Shown here in pieces: positions 14,184 to 16,359 of a stretch of DNA of 16,359 nucleotides; position 1 is the first letter of the stretch; the number at the start of each line of letters is the position of its first letter. The notes beneath the pieces are model-generated. The model saw only the letters and a program-made list of their open reading frames with translations, had not been told where the DNA came from and did not search any database. The position numbers were made by a program, and so were the translations under genes. Origin of the DNA: an uncultured Bacteroidales bacterium (GTDB lineage: Bacteria; Bacteroidota; Bacteroidia; Bacteroidales; P3); NCBI GenBank assembly GCA_937884485.1, contig CALGCG010000027.1, positions 1 through 16,359 of the forward strand, read 5' to 3'.

Positions 14184-14759
14184 ATGCAAAAGTTAAAAAT
14201 TAAACAAATCGACGGCGTAGTATCGCCCGCAATATCTGACGATTGGTCTGCATTGACCGAACAACTTGCCACCGCTGCCTCAACAAGCGCAAAGATAGAC
14301 AATGCCGTCAGCGGCGCCATGGACGGAGCCCTCCAGTCCGTCACCGGCGGCAATGCTGAGAGTGGCAAGTATGTCTCTGCCGTCACCAAGGAAGGCACCG
14401 CTGTCAAGGTAGCCAAGACCGCCCTCCCAGTTACGGGTGTCAACACCACCAACACCGCTGGCAGCGGCACCACCACCAAGGCTGTCGTCAGCCTCGCCCT
14501 TTCCAATGGCAAGGTCGTGGCCACCGAGAAAACCATCGCCTTTCCCAATCCTCCCGTCCTCACCCTCGACAGCATGGACTACACCGCCGAGATCACCCTC
14601 ACCAAACCGCCCTTTGCCGAGAGTGCCGTCGCCGTGTTCGTCAACGGCCTGATGCAGCCGCCCGCCGACTACACCCTTGCCGACAACAAGCTCACCTTTA
14701 AAGACCCTGAGCGTTATGCCAAGGGCGACACCGTCAACGTCCTCTACCTCACCGCCTAA
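14184..14759 (+). CDS. Small phage fibre/appendage-like protein 2
   Basis: A 191-residue protein. The N-terminus (MQKLKIKQIDGVVSPAISDD) is followed by a Thr/Ala/Ser-rich segment without long hydrophobic stretches (about 25-125). The C-terminal ~60 residues (LTKPPFAESAVAVFVNGLMQ, then DYTL..NKLTF.DPERYAKGDTVNVLYL) carry the VFVNGL beta-module also present in the preceding gene. This module, with a DYT strand and a GD.V.V.Y ending, is common at the tips of phage tail fibres and in Bacteroidetes prophage genes. The Thr-rich stretch resembles the repetitive shaft of fibres. The ATG follows an A-rich region (AAAAATAAAAAGAAAAAC). Virion role is inference from module and context. Confidence 0.6.
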   Translation: MQKLKIKQIDGVVSPAISDDWSALTEQLATAASTSAKIDNAVSGAMDGALQSVTGGNAESGKYVSAVTKEGTAVKVAKTALPVTGVNTTNTAGSGTTTKAVVSLALSNGKVVATEKTIAFPNPPVLTLDSMDYTAEITLTKPPFAESAVAVFVNGLMQPPADYTLADNKLTFKDPERYAKGDTVNVLYLTA

Positions 14760-14805
14760 CCCCTTCCAAGCCATGCCCCCAACCCGTCCTCCCCCGAAAG
14801 AATGC

Positions 14806-14837
14806 GTCCCGTGGCAAGGCCTTCAGGTCTTGCAAAG
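14806..14837 (+). repeat. Short hairpin repeat, copy 5
   Basis: Head GTCCCGTG, then GCAAGGCCT-TC-AGGTCTTGC (14814-14833; one G-T wobble), then AAAG. First of three copies in 120 bp ahead of the amidase gene. Confidence 0.7.
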
Positions 14838-14851
14838 AAGCCTCGCCCCTG

Positions 14852-14886
14852 TGTCCATTGCAAGGCGATTGTATCGCCGAAAGAAA
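14852..14886 (+). repeat. Short hairpin repeat, copy 6
   Basis: Head TGTCCATTGCAA, then GGCGAT-TGT-ATCGCC (14864-14878), then GAAAGAAAAA. Related to copy 1 at 763-792. Confidence 0.65.
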
Positions 14887-14894
14887 AATTATCC

Positions 14895-14926
14895 GTCCCG
14901 TGCCAAGGCATTCGTGCCTTGCAAAA
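14895..14926 (+). repeat. Short hairpin repeat, copy 7
   Basis: Head GTCCCGTGC, then CAAGGCA-TTCG-TGCCTTG (14904-14921), then CAAAAACAAAAA. The stem has a UUCG tetraloop and would place a stable hairpin about 20 nt before the amidase start at 14943. Confidence 0.7.
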
Positions 14927-14942
14927 ACAAAAAGGAAACCCC

Positions 14943-15356
14943 ATGCGAAAAATCACCGAAATCATCATCCATTGCACCGCCACACGCCCCGATGCCGAAT
15001 GTACCGTGGAGAGCATAAGAAGATACCATCGCAGCCTCGGCTGGCACGACATCGGCTATCATTATGTCATCTACCCCGACGGCAGCGTCCACTCCGGCCG
15101 CCCCGTCGAGCAGGCGGGCGCCCACTGCCCCGGACACAACGCCCGCAGCATCGGCATCGCCTATGTCGGCGGCCTCGACGACGACGGCCGTCCTGCCGAC
15201 ACCCGCACCGAAGCCCAGCGGATTGTCCTGCTCCAACTTGTCCGTGACCTGATGGAAGAGTATGCCGTCACCGAAAACCACGGCCACAACGAGTACGCCA
15301 ACAAAGCCTGCCCATGCTTCGATGTCCGTCAGTGGCTCAAAGATAACAACCTGTAA
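14943..15356 (+). CDS. N-acetylmuramoyl-L-alanine amidase, T7-lysozyme type (endolysin)
   Basis: A 137-residue Amidase_2/PGRP-fold enzyme that cuts the bond between MurNAc and L-Ala in peptidoglycan. Aligning spacing with T7 lysozyme (H17, Y46, H122, K128, C130) gives H10, Y39, H115, K121 and C123 here, so the zinc ligands and catalytic residues all appear present. Core motifs are IIHCTATRP, GYHYVIYPDGSVHSGRP, SIGIAYVGG and GHNEYANKACPCFD. The frame is open 141 bp further upstream, but that part runs through three hairpin repeats; the ATG at 14943 follows AAAAAGGAAACCCC and gives the normal family N-terminus. With no signal peptide, it would need a holin or similar pore to reach its substrate. 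The two following genes supply membrane proteins for such a role. The 30-residue 'smalltalk' gene often found next to Bacteroides amidases is not evident. Confidence 0.92.
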   Translation: MRKITEIIIHCTATRPDAECTVESIRRYHRSLGWHDIGYHYVIYPDGSVHSGRPVEQAGAHCPGHNARSIGIAYVGGLDDDGRPADTRTEAQRIVLLQLVRDLMEEYAVTENHGHNEYANKACPCFDVRQWLKDNNL

Positions 15357-15368
15357 ACACACCCCATC

Positions 15369-15710
15369 ATGAACAACCTTTGGAACCTCATTCCCTCCCT
15401 GCTCACTCTCGTCGCCGGTGGCGGCTGGCTCTTCGACCGACGCCGCCACCGGCAGGAGGTCGAGAGCCTTCGTGCCGACAACCGGCAGAAAGACATGAAT
15501 CTCTCCAAGATGTATGTCGACGAGTTCAGGGAAAATATAGCTGATCCCCTGCGACATGAAGTCAGGGAACTGAAAGACGAAATAAAACATTTGCGCAATG
15601 CCATACAAAAGATTAACGACTGCCCTCATAGCGGTGGCTGCCCTGTCCTTGACGAGTTGCAGAAGCAGCAGATCCGTCATGCAGAGCACACAGACCGGCA
15701 CCTCGGCTGA
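15369..15710 (+). CDS. Single-pass membrane coiled-coil protein (holin or inner-membrane spanin candidate)
   Basis: A 113-residue protein starting 12 bp after the amidase stop. Residues 4-22 (LWNLIPSLLTLVAGGGWLF) form one membrane segment, followed by DRRRHRQ and a long charged helix (about 30-85, including LRHEVRELKDEIKHLRNAI) likely to form a coiled coil. A short CPHSGGCPV motif lies near the end. Gene position after an endolysin and an N-terminal anchor with coiled coil fit an Rz-like i-spanin or a small holin. The positive cluster right after the membrane segment suggests that the coiled coil stays in the cytoplasm, which fits Rz less well, so the role is open. The last 113 bp overlap the next gene in another frame, much as Rz and Rz1 overlap in lambdoid phages. 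Confidence 0.7.
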   Translation: MNNLWNLIPSLLTLVAGGGWLFDRRRHRQEVESLRADNRQKDMNLSKMYVDEFRENIADPLRHEVRELKDEIKHLRNAIQKINDCPHSGGCPVLDELQKQQIRHAEHTDRHLG

Positions 15711-16065
15711 CACCCTCCGCCAGACCGTCACCCTCATTGTCCGCGACACCCTGCGCGAGACCACCGTCATCACCGTCCAGACCAATGCCGACGGCGACAC
15801 CACGCGCCTCACCACCCTCCGCGACCGCCAGTCCGTCACCGACCGCGACCGCTCCGCCGCCACCACCGAAAACCGCCTCTCCACCTCCGAGACCACCGGC
15901 AAAGAATCCACTATTACCACCGCCCCACTGCTCCCCGCCAACCCCCTCCGTTCCATCGCCCCCTCCGAAACCTACCACCCATTCAAACATCACCTCCTCA
16001 CCTTCCTCCTCGGCCTCCTCCTGATTCCCACAATCAAACTCCTTCTCCACCGCCTCAAACGATAA
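15598..16065 (+). CDS. Lipoprotein with C-terminal membrane segment; unimolecular-spanin-like
   Basis: A 155-residue protein. A signal sequence with lipobox LTSC (Cys21) predicts a lipid-anchored protein. Residues 22-125 are polar, rich in Thr, Ser, Arg and Asp, with no cysteine. Residues 133-150 (LLTFLLGLLLIPTIKLLL) form a membrane segment ending in HRLKR. A lipid anchor at one end and an inner-membrane helix at the other is the topology of u-spanins such as gp11 of phage T1, which join outer and inner membranes in the last step of lysis. The gene starts inside the preceding coiled-coil gene in a different frame and extends well past it. Both frames read as credible proteins in the overlap, so I accept both. 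Spanin function is inferred from topology and position after an endolysin; a lipoprotein of other function remains possible. Confidence 0.75.
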   Translation: MPYKRLTTALIAVAALSLTSCRSSRSVMQSTQTGTSADTLRQTVTLIVRDTLRETTVITVQTNADGDTTRLTTLRDRQSVTDRDRSAATTENRLSTSETTGKESTITTAPLLPANPLRSIAPSETYHPFKHHLLTFLLGLLLIPTIKLLLHRLKR

Positions 16066-16093
16066 TGTTTTCCCGAAAACAATGTCCACATGC

Positions 16094-16124
16094 GTTCTGT
16101 GCCGGCGGCTTCAGCCGCCGAAAA
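16094..16124 (+). repeat. Short hairpin repeat, copy 8 (GC-rich stem)
   Basis: Head GTTCTGTGC, stem CGGCGGC-TTCA-GCCGCCG (16103-16120), tail AAAAGAAAAC. The stem matches copy 3 at 13698-13713. It lies between the lipoprotein gene and the nifJ terminator and might also slow plus-strand transcription. Confidence 0.65.
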
Positions 16125-16161
16125 GAAAACAAAACGGCGGGTCAGTCATCCCGACCCGCCG
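16119..16161 (-). terminator. Rho-independent terminator of the right-hand nifJ
   Basis: On the minus strand CGGCGGGTC (16161-16153), a 9-nt loop and GACCCGCCG (16143-16135) form a perfect 9-bp stem followed by TTTTGTTTTCTTTTC. It lies 26 bases after the nifJ stop codon. Confidence 0.88.
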
Positions 16162-16186
16162 CTTGCTTTACGAGCATTACGTTGTT

Positions 16187-16359
16187 TTATTTCATCTCGG
16201 CCAGGGCTTTGTAGCCCTCGTAGCGCCACTGGGCGTTCTTCTCGGTGGCGACGAAGAGTTCTTCGGCCTCCTGGGGGAAGGTCTTCATCAGGGAGTTGTA
16301 GCGCACCTCGCCCATAATGAAGTCGCGGAACTTGCTCCAGTCGGGCTCCTTCGAGTCGA
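16187..16359 (-). CDS. nifJ: Pyruvate:ferredoxin oxidoreductase, C-terminal end (partial)
   Basis: The minus-strand frame enters from the right edge and stops at 16189-16187. The visible 56 residues contain DSKEPDWSKFRDFIMGEVRY, then SLMKTFPQEAEELF and a NAQWRYEGYKALAEMK end. This is the C-terminal tail of PFOR/NifJ, where family members read DSKEP..W..F..F..GEVRY and finish with a helix containing WRY..Y. A textbook terminator follows. It is the 3' end, whereas 1-124 holds a nifJ 5' end on the same strand, so the two pieces cannot be halves of one gene split by an insertion; they are either two tandem copies or the two ends of a gene on a circularly joined sequence. GC-rich third positions suggest high expression, as expected for a central enzyme. 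Confidence 0.88.
   Translation of the reverse strand, partial: DSKEPDWSKFRDFIMGEVRYNSLMKTFPQEAEELFVATEKNAQWRYEGYKALAEMK

Noticed and set aside
763..14926. Could the recurring hairpins be a CRISPR array?
   Set aside because: Spacing is irregular, the repeated parts are not identical, there are no unique equal-length spacers between them, and no cas genes are present.
14802..14942. Upstream extension of the amidase frame by 47 codons
   Set aside because: The extension is made of the three hairpin repeats, and the family N-terminus (a short strand leading to the first zinc His) starts at the ATG at 14943.
14889..15956. Long minus-strand open frame (355 codons) opposite the amidase and spanin genes
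   Set aside because: It lies opposite three well-supported plus-strand genes in GC-rich DNA, and its Val/Arg/Ser-rich translation matches no family. It is a shadow frame.
1..16359. Insertion of the whole region into a single nifJ gene
   Set aside because: On the minus strand an interrupted gene would have its 5' part on the right and its 3' part on the left; the opposite is seen.

Overview
The window looks like a piece of chromosome from an anaerobic member of the Bacteroidales. The evidence is: (i) pyruvate:ferredoxin oxidoreductase (nifJ) coding sequence at both ends; (ii) three very likely type IX secretion (T9SS) cargo proteins with C-terminal sorting domains, which argues against Bacteroides itself, whose well-studied species lack T9SS; (iii) Bacteroidetes-type promoters (TTTG, 19-nt spacer, TAnnTTTG) with A-rich rather than GGAGG-type start regions; (iv) the Bacteroidetes-restricted families DUF4248 and DUF6266. 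Genus cannot be decided from the sequence.

Layout. 1-124 (minus): 5' end of nifJ with a textbook promoter at 143-173. 540-746 (plus): DUF4248 gene, followed by three small hairpin repeats. 1213-3261: T9SS-exported beta-propeller-like protein A. 3269-3326: a perfect Bacteroidetes promoter followed by a tandem operator-like repeat. 3348-11627: an apparent operon of P-loop ATPase, beta-propeller-like protein B (paralogue of A), and a 1737-residue exported protein built of PKD/Ig-like repeats; it ends at a strong hairpin terminator (11648-11683). 11684-12715: about 1 kb without convincing genes, holding a 31-bp relic of a DUF4248 gene, a bidirectional terminator, and a minus-strand promoter-to-terminator unit that looks like a non-coding RNA. 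12716-16065: a compact phage-like cassette made of a DUF6266 protein, two small fibre/appendage-like proteins sharing a VFVNGL module, a T7-lysozyme-type amidase with all catalytic residues, a one-TM coiled-coil protein, and an out-of-frame overlapping lipoprotein that also ends in a transmembrane segment (the topology of a unimolecular spanin). 16119-16359 (minus): terminator and 3' end of a second nifJ segment.

How it may work together. Proteins A, B and the giant protein should be exported to the surface by T9SS. A and B share a 290-bp block at the start of the mature protein that differs at only 3 positions, while the middle of each gene has diverged, so the pair looks like a mosaic surface-protein system kept similar at its ends by recombination. 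The cassette at 12.7-16.1 kb has lysis and fibre-like genes but no capsid, terminase or integrase gene in view, so it is either the edge of a prophage or a domesticated release module. A family of short hairpins with a common GTCCCGTG-like head, unrelated but self-complementary stems, and an A-rich tail sits between genes in the cassette and also near the DUF4248 gene. It is the most unusual non-coding feature here.

Limits: all family names rest on reading the translated sequence, not on searches; promoters, the ncRNA and the hairpin family are pattern-based predictions.
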